From Pilasporangium apinafurcum (Eukaryota; Oomycota; Peronosporomycetes; Pythiales; Pythiaceae), in contig BCKE01000017.1 of NCBI GenBank assembly GCA_001600495.1, positions 450,977 through 514,976 on the forward strand: DNA of 64,000 nt, given 5' to 3'. A program made the position numbers and the translations under genes. Each line of letters opens with the position of its first letter. The first letter of the stretch is position 1. The notes below the pieces were generated by a model that saw only the letters and a list, made by a program, of their open reading frames with translations, ran no database searches and was not told where the DNA came from. This document shows positions 1 to 9,057 of this stretch, piece after piece.

Positions 1-1556
1 TACGTGTTATCGCTGCTGCCAGCAACATCCGATCCTTCACCAGAAGCCTCCGTACTACCACTTTCACCAACGCTGTATTCATTCCCAATGCTATCGGCAT
101 CACCAGATCCTTCAACGCTACTGCTTCCATTAGGGCTGTACACGTTACCACTATCGCTACCGATAGTGCTTGGTGTGTCACTGGGCACAGCAACACTTCT
201 GCTTCCACTAGAGCCGTAGCCACTGTCATTGGTGCTTCCAGAGGTACTTCCAACAGCACTCGAGCCTACATCTGACGATTCACTGGTATGACTACCCGCA
301 TTGTTGGTTGTACTTGATTCGCTAGAAGGTGTGTTTGATCCATATGCTCCGCTAGTGGCGCTGCTTCCGTCAACACTATCACTCTTCTGTGAGCTATCAA
401 CTGAGTTAAGATCTTCAGTCGGGAAATCGTAAGCAACACTACCACTGTCTGGGGCCTTAACTTCTTCCTCACTGGGTACCGATCCTGCTGTATCATTGGG
501 GTATGAAGCGTATTCACTATGAGGAAGTGGGACTGATGTAGAAGGACAGGGCGTTTTAGAATCCTGTGTCGTTGGCTTTGGTGTTACAAAGGCACAATCG
601 TAGCCATCACAAGTCGGAATTTGTACTGTAGTCGTTGGTGTGGGCGTTGGTAAAGTGCTCGGTGTTCCGGGAGTTGACGGAGTCGTAGAAGCTGTAGGAA
701 TTGGAGCACCCGAAGTTTCTGGAGTGCCGTTTCCTGGGATCGGAGCAGTGCTACCAGATTCTGGAGCAGGAGTAGCACTACGAGATTCTGGAGCATTTGG
801 ATTTCCAGGAGAATCAGGACTGCTAGGTACATCTGGTGTGCTTGTGGATTCAGGAGTGTCTGGAGTAACTGAAGCACTTGGAGCTTTCGAAATTTCTGGA
901 TTGCCTGAGCTTTGGGGAGTATTTGGAGTGCCTGGCGTTTCATAAGACGCTGAAGTACTAGGTGTATTTGAAGATGCTGGGGTATCTGTAGTACCACGGG
1001 TTGATGGAGTATCAGGCACTCGTGATGTTTCCGTGGTACCTGGCGTTTCTGAAGCCTCTGAAGTTTCTGGAGTACCTGAAGCTGATGAAGAGCCCGAGGT
1101 AGACTCCTTTGATGGTTCATAGGAAGACAAATTTGGGCTAGGAGAGGTGGCAGATGTGGATTCCGTGTCATCGGATGGTACCGCTGTTGTTGTACTTGGA
1201 GTGTCATCTTCGGCTGCCGCGCACTTATCCTTAGATTTCATGGACGAAGATGTTTCGCCACAATAGCTGTTGGAGAAGCAACCGTATGTTTGACCATCCG
1301 AAAGGGCTTGGCAACGGGAACCATACACGAGTCCTGGCTGTGGGCCGGGACATTTTTGATCAGCAGACACCGAGCAAATTGGTCCTTTCGCGCAAAACGT
1401 GCCTTCGACGCCGACAACACTCACAGATTCCCAGCCATCGGTACCACAAGTGGTCGGAATGTTTGGATCGATCGTACAGGAGGGTGTGGTATCAGCTTGG
1501 ACGAAGCCAAGAGCGCCAGCTACAGCCACAAGGAAGACCGGATGAAACTTGACCAT
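1..1556 (-). CDS. Secreted cysteine-rich protein with Ser/Thr-rich mucin-like tail (3' end cut by window)
   Basis: The frame starts at the ATG at 1556 and stays open to the window edge, so the C-terminus is missing. It begins with a signal peptide (MVKFHPVFLVAVAGALGFVQ..), followed by a compact domain of about 100 residues with nine cysteines. Motifs in that domain include FCAKGPICSVSAD, CPGPQ and YGSRC. The rest is a long low-complexity tail rich in Ser, Thr, Pro and Glu with many TPETS-like units, as expected for an O-glycosylated extracellular stalk. The gene at 2940-4109 on the same strand has the same layout, the same cysteine pattern and a near-identical start (MVK), so the two are tandem paralogs. 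I do not recognise the domain family. Secretion to the cell surface, wall or host interface is inferred from the signal peptide and tail. Confidence 0.75.
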   Translation of the reverse strand, partial: MVKFHPVFLVAVAGALGFVQADTTPSCTIDPNIPTTCGTDGWESVSVVGVEGTFCAKGPICSVSADQKCPGPQPGLVYGSRCQALSDGQTYGCFSNSYCGETSSSMKSKDKCAAAEDDTPSTTTAVPSDDTESTSATSPSPNLSSYEPSKESTSGSSSASGTPETSEASETPGTTETSRVPDTPSTRGTTDTPASSNTPSTSASYETPGTPNTPQSSGNPEISKAPSASVTPDTPESTSTPDVPSSPDSPGNPNAPESRSATPAPESGSTAPIPGNGTPETSGAPIPTASTTPSTPGTPSTLPTPTPTTTVQIPTCDGYDCAFVTPKPTTQDSKTPCPSTSVPLPHSEYASYPNDTAGSVPSEEEVKAPDSGSVAYDFPTEDLNSVDSSQKSDSVDGSSATSGAYGSNTPSSESSTTNNAGSHTSESSDVGSSAVGSTSGSTNDSGYGSSGSRSVAVPSDTPSTIGSDSGNVYSPNGSSSVEGSGDADSIGNEYSVGESGSTEASGEGSDVAGSSDNT

Positions 1557-2347
1557 GACTGCAATGGAGGAGACCAGATGGAATAATGGTAGTATGTCAC
1601 TCAAACAATGTCGAGTGAAATGAAGAATGAGCTGGCAAAGACAGCACACATATCAAAACCAGTGCGTCAAGAGCATGGGCAAGTACCCATCCATCATTGC
1701 TTCTTTGTCATTTCTTAGCCCCTCTTCCAGCGTAACGATCGTTTCCTGGCGTATTCACTGGCTCTGAAAGCTGTAAGGCTTACGTGCTGATATGCTGCTG
1801 CCGTCATCCCATAATCTAGAATCTGTGGTGGCCAATCAGTGGGCTGAAAATGTAGTCCAGTGATCGTTTCATATAGAGTGCTAGCGAAAGATGTGCTGCT
1901 ACTTATGGAAGTAAACGGATCGATCGTTGCTGCTGCGTCTCAAGCATCATGCTTCGAAAAATCACGCAAGAAAAAATCAACCGTAGTATCACATGATTGG
2001 CGTTGCTTTTTATTTCACCTGGTTTTTTTACGCGTCTATCATGCGTCTTGCTCGTTTCAAGTCAGCAGAAAGGTTTCAGGACCAAATAGTCGTTTCATTC
2101 ATGGCTAGCGAGCAGTTTCATACTCTTAATCAGCAAAGAACATTCTGCTTATTGATATCTGATAGAGCAGCAGGTTCGACTGGTGCGAATGGCTTCACCG
2201 CCCTGAAACATTTCGATGTCACATATCTCTGCTCAGCGCTCGCTTATTTACGTCGAAAGAAGTGAGAGGTTGAAATATATAAAATCCTGAAGTGACAGGC
2301 AAATCGGATGATGGTCTTACTCTATGTGTAACCATTATTGTTTAGGT
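1557..2347. other. Intergenic, no supported gene
   Basis: This is the presumed promoter side of the gene ending at 1556. Two overlapping plus-strand ORFs of 80-90 codons (1860-2265) have no domain, no homologous look and no exon partners, so I leave them out. Confidence 0.5.
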
Positions 2348-2790
2348 CCGACTTAGCTAACAAAAGCTAGCTAAGAGTAAACGACCTCGGAGTAGGCGTC
2401 TCCGGTACCTGGACTTGATGAGTCCAGGAGAGTAGGTGTTCATTCTTAAGAAAGATGTTCCTTGCAGTATTGACATCCCTATCGAGAACGAGCTTGCAGT
2501 GAGGACACTGAAAGACTTTTTGGTGCTTCATCTTGTGATTGATTCTCCCACAGTGAGAATAAATCTTTGTAAAGTGTTCCTTATAGTCGCATGTATGATG
2601 CTTGCCTTCCTTTCGCACTGACACTACCGTGCCATGTTTTCTGGACAATCACTTTGATTCTCCATGCACTCGATATCCTCGGGCATGCACTATCATCGCC
2701 TTCCATCCTTTCTTGAAAATAAGGATAGTGGAGAAAAGGTCTTATTATGGAGAATTGGAAACAAGTTTATATCAATAGGGAGAAAAAACA
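2348..2790 (-). mobile_element. Fanzor2/TnpB-like relic, copy A (C-terminal end only)
   Basis: A minus-strand reading frame at 2367-2648 ends in the TnpB/OrfB zinc ribbon and RuvC-III block: YSHCGRINHKMKHQ, CPHCKLVL and DRDVNTARNIF. The family's usual protein is several hundred residues, so only the last part remains in frame; nucleotide similarity to copy C continues upstream to about 2790. Downstream of the ribbon lie two stem-loops (CCTGGACT 2408-2415 with AGTCCAGG 2421-2428; CGGAG 2388-2392 with CTCCG 2400-2404) and a near-perfect inverted repeat at 2351-2374. All are shared with the copy at 41667. The relic sits between two tandem secreted-protein paralogs. It is not expected to encode a working nuclease. 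Confidence 0.8.
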
Positions 2791-2939
2791 CGTCAAAGTA
2801 TGTCCCACCGGCGGGGAGAATAAAGGTAAGTGATGCAATCACCTATTAGATGCAATGCTATTACACCACCTCAGATTGTATCTGAAAAGGATTTTGTAGA
2901 GAAGAATATGGACACAAAGAGTGATACTGTGTTCTCGAT

Positions 2940-4109
2940 TTACGAGCGAACGTTGAGAAGGTCCTCGTGATAAGTGTCGTCATCATCAGCCGAAAAATTG
3001 CTAGCTGAGTCTTCGGTATCGAAGTCAATTGGAAACGAAACCATATAGTCGTTGGGATCTTCGAGTGCTTCAGACGGTTGGGTGGAGTATGTATCCGCTG
3101 GTACTTCTATCGATGCTTCCGTTGGTACATTAGTGGATAGCTCAAAGTCTTCGGTTGGTTGATCAACATTTGAGCCCACTGTATCGTATGCACCTGGTTG
3201 CTCAGTTGGTTCATCAGCCACATGGCCACTGGATCCCCCTGCGGATTCGGCGATTGGAAACTCCGTGCTTTCATCTTCGGTTTGCACGACAGCCGAACCT
3301 TCTGCGGATTTCTCCAACCCAGTACTTGAAGTTGTGGCCGGCAGAATATCGAATCCGCTATTTGAGGTTTCTGTTGTATCGTCGTTTGAGCTTTCCACGA
3401 CATCATCAGTCGACTCCGTTCTTGCTGTTTCAGCAAAAGTATTTTCCTCATCTGGTTCTGCTATTGGAAATCCTTGAGATCCTGTGCATGGTTCGTCCTC
3501 TGCCGACTTTTCTGAGGACTCGTCGGTGGCGTCTTCATCACTTGTTGAATTAAATTTGGTATCTTCTGTTGATTGATAACTGGATTCACCATCTAGATTG
3601 GGAGTAACGTCCTCTACCTTTTCATCCTGAGGTACTGACGTAGCAGCAGGAGTATACTCATCAGATGATGGAGAAGGAGTTGAAGGTGTCGTAGTCCCTT
3701 GCTCATTCGATTCCAAGGCTTGAGACTCCGTAGCAGCGGGTGTCACTGTCGGTGTGTCATCAGCGGCATCACATTTCGTAATGGTTTGTAGGGTCGGCTC
3801 CGTTTGCTCACAGAAATCATTCGGAATGCATCCGTAGATTTGGTCGACTTCCAACAAGAGGTGGCACCGCGAACCGTACGGGAGATTAGCTTGTGGGCCG
3901 GGACAAGCTCCATCGGCCGACACCGAGCAGATCGGTCCTTGTGCACAGAACGTGGAGCGCCCAACAACACTCACTGGGAACCAGTTATCCGTCCCATCAC
4001 AGCTTGTTGGTATAGATGGGTCGATGTCGCATGCAACATTGGTTGCGACACAACCTGAGAGGAGTTGGATGGCTGTAACCAAGAAGAAACCGGAGTAGAT
4101 TTTCACCAT
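2940..4109 (-). CDS. Secreted cysteine-rich protein with acidic Ser/Thr-rich tail
   Basis: A single exon encodes 389 residues. Residues 1-22 form a signal peptide (MVKIYSGFFLVTAIQLLSGC..). Residues 25-120 hold a nine-cysteine domain with FCAQGPICSVSADG, CPGPQ, YGSRC and YGCIPNDFC, matching the paralog at 1-1556 position for position. Residues 130-389 are low complexity, rich in Ser, Thr, Glu and Asp (SAEG, ESTDD, PTEQP), likely an extended glycosylated and negatively charged stalk. No transmembrane anchor or GPI-like hydrophobic tail is visible, so the protein is probably released or wall-bound. The tail differs from the Pro/Thr-rich tail of its paralog, so the tails have diverged faster than the head domain. 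Function unknown; effector or adhesin roles are speculation. Confidence 0.8.
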   Translation of the reverse strand: MVKIYSGFFLVTAIQLLSGCVATNVACDIDPSIPTSCDGTDNWFPVSVVGRSTFCAQGPICSVSADGACPGPQANLPYGSRCHLLLEVDQIYGCIPNDFCEQTEPTLQTITKCDAADDTPTVTPAATESQALESNEQGTTTPSTPSPSSDEYTPAATSVPQDEKVEDVTPNLDGESSYQSTEDTKFNSTSDEDATDESSEKSAEDEPCTGSQGFPIAEPDEENTFAETARTESTDDVVESSNDDTTETSNSGFDILPATTSSTGLEKSAEGSAVVQTEDESTEFPIAESAGGSSGHVADEPTEQPGAYDTVGSNVDQPTEDFELSTNVPTEASIEVPADTYSTQPSEALEDPNDYMVSFPIDFDTEDSASNFSADDDDTYHEDLLNVRS

Positions 4110-4601
4110 ATCTCGAGAACAATGAGACTTGATAACCGATGTAGTTTTTGTAACAGGAGCTGTTGTATTCCACTTGCCTGGAGCGAAGTGAAATGAGAAA
4201 TGAGATCATCCTAAGGGAATCGTTGAGAGTGCCATGGCCGTTAGCAGTTGTCAGTCAGGGGTTCGTCTCCGTTTCTAAGCGAACAAGAGCATACTGTGTA
4301 TGCTACCATGTGTTTCTGTCTCTAAACTTCCTAATTGTTACACATCCAGGGAATATTCAACGACTGATTGCTAAATTCAACTACGTAACGTCTCGTAGCG
4401 CCACTGAATATCCTATTCGCTCGCAGTACATAGACCGCATTGGCCACCGACGACAGGAATGCGGCCTCCCACTATCGCAACCAAGTCAGGTCAGATTAAT
4501 TTACCGTTGCACACAGTGCTTTAATGTTCTGGGTTGAAGGTGAAGAACGAAGATTGCATGCGAAATCCATGACACTTGTTCTGTAGAATGTTCTTTTCAA
4601 A
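4110..4601. other. Intergenic, no supported gene
   Basis: The region upstream of the secreted-protein gene. A 124-codon plus-strand ORF (4163-4537) looks compositionally random and has no splice partner. No repeat or RNA gene seen. Confidence 0.45.
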
Positions 4602-4795
4602 TCAACTAGCATTAAAAAGTATATAATCAAGCTGCTCGCCATCCAGTTTCCACATATCGCGAATTAAAATAGCTTGCTCTGTTGCTGGCTCTATGCCTAT
4701 GTATGTTGTGCGATACAATTGAACTGCATCTGAATATATACATTCTGGAATGCGGGCTTGGATCTGCCCCGAGTTGAAGTTGAAGACAATCACTC
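4602..4795 (-). CDS. Candidate terminal exon of an unrecognised protein
   Basis: The minus frame here encodes about 63 residues of protein-like composition (VIVFNFNSGQIQARIPE, then DAVQLYRTTYIGIEPATEQ) ending in a stop, and a good acceptor (TTGTAG) lies just upstream at 4796-4800. A donor near 4826 would join it to an upstream stretch whose start I cannot find. I do not recognise the protein. The gene, if real, would be divergent from the HOP1-like gene starting near 5174, with little room for a longer 5' part. Treat it as a hint, not a model. Confidence 0.3.
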
Positions 4796-5173
4796 CTACA
4801 ATATAGAAAAACCAAGTTGTTCACACTTATTGTATCTCGGAGCGGAGCACACACAGGACGTCGACGTGAAGAACGCGCGCACAAGTGATAGCATGACAAA
4901 ATCAAACCCAAGGAAGGTGATGCAGAAGACAAAGGCGCTCACACATATGCAATCACTGAACGTGATTCGAAATATGTAAGAATACTACCATCAGGTCCTT
5001 ATAGCATGTCGGTGAGATACTGACGTTTGCGACTCGGTCAACAGGATTCGCGTTTCCATATCAGAGATATGCTACTTGAGAAGTAAATGATTTGTTGAAC
5101 ATTGTATCTGCTATTGCGTGTGAGTTTTGCGGAATGACTGGATGCACACTTAACCCACTCTACGTGTCTGCCC

Positions 5174-7330
5174 ATGGGGATACGAATGGTACGCTGTATC
5201 GCTCAAGCAGACTTGTTTTCCGAACACCAATTTAAAGAGAGGGTAAGCACAATGTACCGACGATATTGTGCATTTGCAACTATTAACTGGTTGCTATAAA
5301 GATATATGCGGATATGCATATTAAGTGTCTAGCTCCACAGAAGGACTCATCGATCGACGATACCGAGGACGCGTTCTTAGTAACGCAGTGGTTGGAGGAA
5401 GGAGGTATGCACATAACAGTCCGACATAGCATTTTGATCCGGTCCTTACACGAATGCAGTCTTTGAAGCTTTGGAGAAGAAATATCTCGAGTGTTTGATG
5501 TTTTGCATATACTCGATATCATCAAGAAAAGAACCTACGAAACTTCTCGAAAGGTAAAATGGTAAACAAAGTAGTGGTTGAGATGAAAAATACACTTTTA
5601 ACTTGGTCGTCAATTTAGCTACACGTACAAAATTCAATACGATTCAGCTGGACCGTCGCAGTTGTCCACGAGCTTCACTGGAGTTAATCCACTTGACTGC
5701 AGCCCTGAAAATGTCAAGACACAAGCAATCCAAATGATACGATCGCTTGTGAGTATTGCAAATAATCTCGATCCACTACCACAGAATCGAATGATCACAA
5801 TGAAGATGCTGTTCAACAGTGAGCTATGCGAATACTGTCTATAAGCAATTTTCTATTTATCATCTTACAAATAGTTACTCGTATAGAAGAAAGCCCAGTC
5901 GGTTGGCAACCAAAGTATTTCAAGAAAGCTCCAAAGGACTTTGAAAAAGAAATCAAACCGCGATCGCTGAAGATTGACATAGTAAATCATGCAGCATAAT
6001 CACTCTGATTCTGCCACAACCGTAAATGCGTTATTTTGTATTGTAGGGCAGACTGATTACTCCATATCATGTTGTGACATTGGGGGTAGAGGCAACTGAG
6101 GACAACCTAGAAACAGTATCAGAACATGGCACCCAAGTGGTGTCTTCAGACAAGGACGTCGGTCATCCTCATAGTGATACAGACTATTCATCGGATGCCA
6201 CTGTGATGAGTCAAGCGAAATCTGAGCGTACACGAAACTTGAAGCCTGGCGATTTAAATAGTCAACGATCTCAAACAGATGGAAGTGAGACCGAAACCGA
6301 AGATCGAGATGATCTGAAGCGAGTCGAAACTATTCAAAACCCCAGTCCATCACAGGACGAATTTCTTGCGTTCATCTTACTGTCACAGTGCATCGAGAAA
6401 TCGAGGTAACATGCAATTTTCCTGTTATTTTGCTCTATTGTACACTCCGTCCTAACTTTCGTCTTCGATGTTCAAGTATTCAGCGTCGATTCCCATCCAT
6501 GTCAATTCTCGACATATCGAAATGGTTACAGCAGGTATCACCGACCATTTTTGTTCGTTGCGATAGGGCAGCATTCATGGTTCTGTTGATTTAGTTATGC
6601 GGCGAGGGAGTTCTCATGAAAACTACGAAGGAATCTCAACGCTACGAAGTCATTGCTCACAGGGTTGATCTCTTTCATGGTATGAGCATTTGTGGGCATA
6701 CGTTGATATTTTCGCTGACGCTTATCTTGCTTTTCTTTTTCAAAGCTGCAATTAACGCTACACATGGAAAGTTAAAGCGATTTATTACAGTTCAAAACCT
6801 CTCCAACTCTCTGAAGATTTCTTCCGCTCTTGCAAATTCAATTTTGATGCGGATGGAACACGAAAATCTTGTTGAACATGGACCAAAGGATTCCTTCCTT
6901 GGCTACAAAGTTATTTTTACGGGTAAATGAATCTGACTCGTGATCCGAGACAACTGAACACTAATTTGGATGCATGAATTCTCGCAGAAACCAACCGCAC
7001 ACTAATTCAAAAAGCTGTTCAGTCAAGTAAGTACTATGCAAATATGATATCAGCGTTATTGCTGACGATAAGACACTTTAACGCACGATGAATGAATCGT
7101 ATACTCAACAACCTGTTGTTGCTCCTGCAGCCTCAGTTTTCGGGAGTGTCGAATATGTTGACAGCAACAACGCTGAAGTGGTCGATTTCACAGACGATAA
7201 AAAACGAAACAATAGCTGCATATCTCCGCTTACCTCTCCTACTCATTCTCAGAGCTGCGCGAACGCTCCCATCGTCCAAATGTGCAAGGCACCAAAGAAA
7301 CGAAAGTTGACGCTCAGAAGCATTGCATAG
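5174..7330 (+). CDS. HOP1: HORMA-domain meiotic chromosome-axis protein (HOP1/HORMAD/ASY1 type), 11 exons
   Basis: Splicing by hand gives exons 5174-5242, 5302-5404, 5460-5553, 5619-5836, 5875-5981, 6047-6405, 6477-6534, 6595-6679, 6746-6922, 6988-7026 and 7131-7330. All phases agree and the product is 502 residues. Residues 1-212 match the HORMA fold: LFSEHQFKER, a WLEEGVFEALEKKYL block, SYTYKIQY, LPQNRMITMKMLF and ITPYHVVTLGVE. HORMA proteins of this type coat meiotic chromosome axes and promote inter-homolog recombination. Residues 212-316 are an acidic, Ser-rich linker. Residues about 336-425 resemble the winged-helix part of the HOP1 chromatin-binding region. The C-terminus carries KAPKKRKL, a likely nuclear signal, and could hold a closure motif. 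The start is uncertain: the first helix looks short, so a 5' exon may be missing. Family identity is strong; exon ends are inferred. Confidence 0.82.
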
Positions 7331-7499
7331 CATAGGCTGTTCCGTATAAAGGGGTCATGCATTAATACAGATCAATACATCTCGTTCAGCTCTGCTTACA
7401 CCATTGAAGATTTACAATGTTGTAAAAAAACAACGTCCGGGCATCTCAGCCCAGTGTAAGTTATGCTTCTATGCTGTCGACGTAACAGCACTGGCTGCC

Positions 7500-9030
7500 G
7501 ATGGTAGTCGTATCTGGCGACTCAGATACTCTGGTCGCCTCTTCCCTCCAGAGCCTGCCTTGTGAGACGAGTTATGTTGATTGAAGAGCTCACATCTCGA
7601 TTGCACAACCTATGACACTGTTGATACAGCAATAGACCGTGTACAAGTTGAAGTTGTCTGTCTTCGTCAGCCTTTTTGGTGTTAGGATCTAGCCTGAGAC
7701 GAAACTTCTCGCACTTGGGACCCTCGGCTTGGAAGTGAGAGTACTGACAGCTGGTCTTGAACTCGTCCACGAGGTACACCGAGTAGCCGGCTTTCCTCGA
7801 CAAAGTCCTGAATCCCTTTCCCTTGGTGGGTTCCTTGAGCTTAGGATGCTTCTTCTGTTCCCAGGGTGGTCGTGTCCAGTGTGATGTGTCTCGAAATGAC
7901 GCTGGCCCTTAGAGGGCAAAAATTACGAATCATCTTATCAGGCTTCTCGATCACCTCGGTCATCCTTATCATCCCAGTCCAGTAGTCCTGTTGCTTGCAC
8001 TTCAGGTCGTAATAAAGCAGATTCTTCTCGTACCTGGTCTTTGCAGGTAGCACTAGGCTCTTCTGCTGCCTCACTCACGAGTGATAAAAGGGATGTGACT
8101 GAAACGCCTCTGAGCCGACGTTCAACAGATCGTTCTTGAGCTGCCGGAGAGTGGCACACAGCTTCCTGATCGCAGCCTCGCGCTCTCTTTTGGTTCTCCT
8201 AGTAATCCTGATGCGCTCTACCAGGTAGTCCTTTTGTCACACCGTGTTGACATATGCCTACACATACTCGACGAAGTGCTGTTCGATGTTGGTCTAGAAG
8301 ACGGTCACTGCTTGCACGGAAGCATAGTCGAGCACAGTGTTGAGGTGAGTGTAAGACAACGGTTGGTCTCCTATTGGCAACAGAGGTTCGAAGTGCTGCT
8401 TGTAGAACACAGTCAAGTTGTCTCGCAAGACTTTAGCGGTGACCGAACGCGACCTACATCTAACATTCCGCTGTCAAACTGTCTTGAACATCGTGTCCAC
8501 CAGCTCGGCATTCACAGCCGGTGGTGTATCCTTGTGGTGCATCAAGTACAGCCTGAGGAACAGGAGCGATCGAATGACAATGTGGTTGACCATCGCTGCT
8601 GTCTGACTGATCACCGGCTGCTTCTCCGGAGTCTTGAGGACAGAGGCAAGAGTGGTCTTGACCGTTTTGTAGTATGGTAGGTTGGGATTGGGGGCTGTCC
8701 CCAAACTCCGTCCGACTATAAGCTATGGAAGGCATGTTGTGCCTCTGCACCCGACCTGTCTGCTGATACCGTCAATTCACCGACTCAGAGACCTCCGAGA
8801 GTAATGCAGGGCTCTACAGGTCGCTTCACATGGATAAGACATCTCCAGGAAGTTCCTGACAGCAGCCAGCTTGTAATCTTCGGCTTTGCGCTTCATGGCC
8901 CTGGCACTATGACAATATAAGAGCTGACCCCCTGGGCGTTTTAAATCTCCTGCTCTGTTTAAAACATCAGGCGGCCATTTCGTTGTTGTGTCTTCTTGCC
9001 ACGTAGAAGGAAAGAAATTGTTCAAGGAAA
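7500..9030 (-). mobile_element. Decayed Fanzor1-like (eukaryotic TnpB lineage) element
   Basis: Read on the minus strand, a protein-like sequence runs from about 9025 to 7500 but is interrupted by several stops and at least a few frame changes. In order it shows an N-terminal helical part (LRDNLTVFYKQHFEPL, NIEQHFVEYV), a basic helical stretch (RITRRTKREREAAIRKL), a block ending NFCPLRASVISRHITLDT, an EFKTSCQYS segment with further Cys/His, and finally VHGLLLYQQC followed by CNRDVSSSINI. The end corresponds to the Cys-rich ribbon and the NRD..N..NI RuvC-III motif of Fanzor1-type proteins. The 3' side abuts the HOP1-like gene and the 5' side lies 30 bp from the HRD1 start codon. I could not define terminal repeats. 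Family call rests on remembered motifs; the coding capacity is clearly lost. Confidence 0.7.
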
Positions 9031-9057
9031 GAGCCGCCGCTCTTTGCAGAGAAGACG

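Noticed and set aside
584-1207. 207-codon ORF rich in Gln, Leu and Arg (minus strand)
   Set aside because: Out of frame with the real gene at 1-1556; it is a shadow of the Ser/Thr/Pro repeat tail.
4740-4970. Apparent transmembrane exon on the minus strand upstream of the 4602 exon
   Set aside because: The hydrophobic translation is in a frame that cannot be joined to the downstream exon by a GT donor, so it is probably chance.
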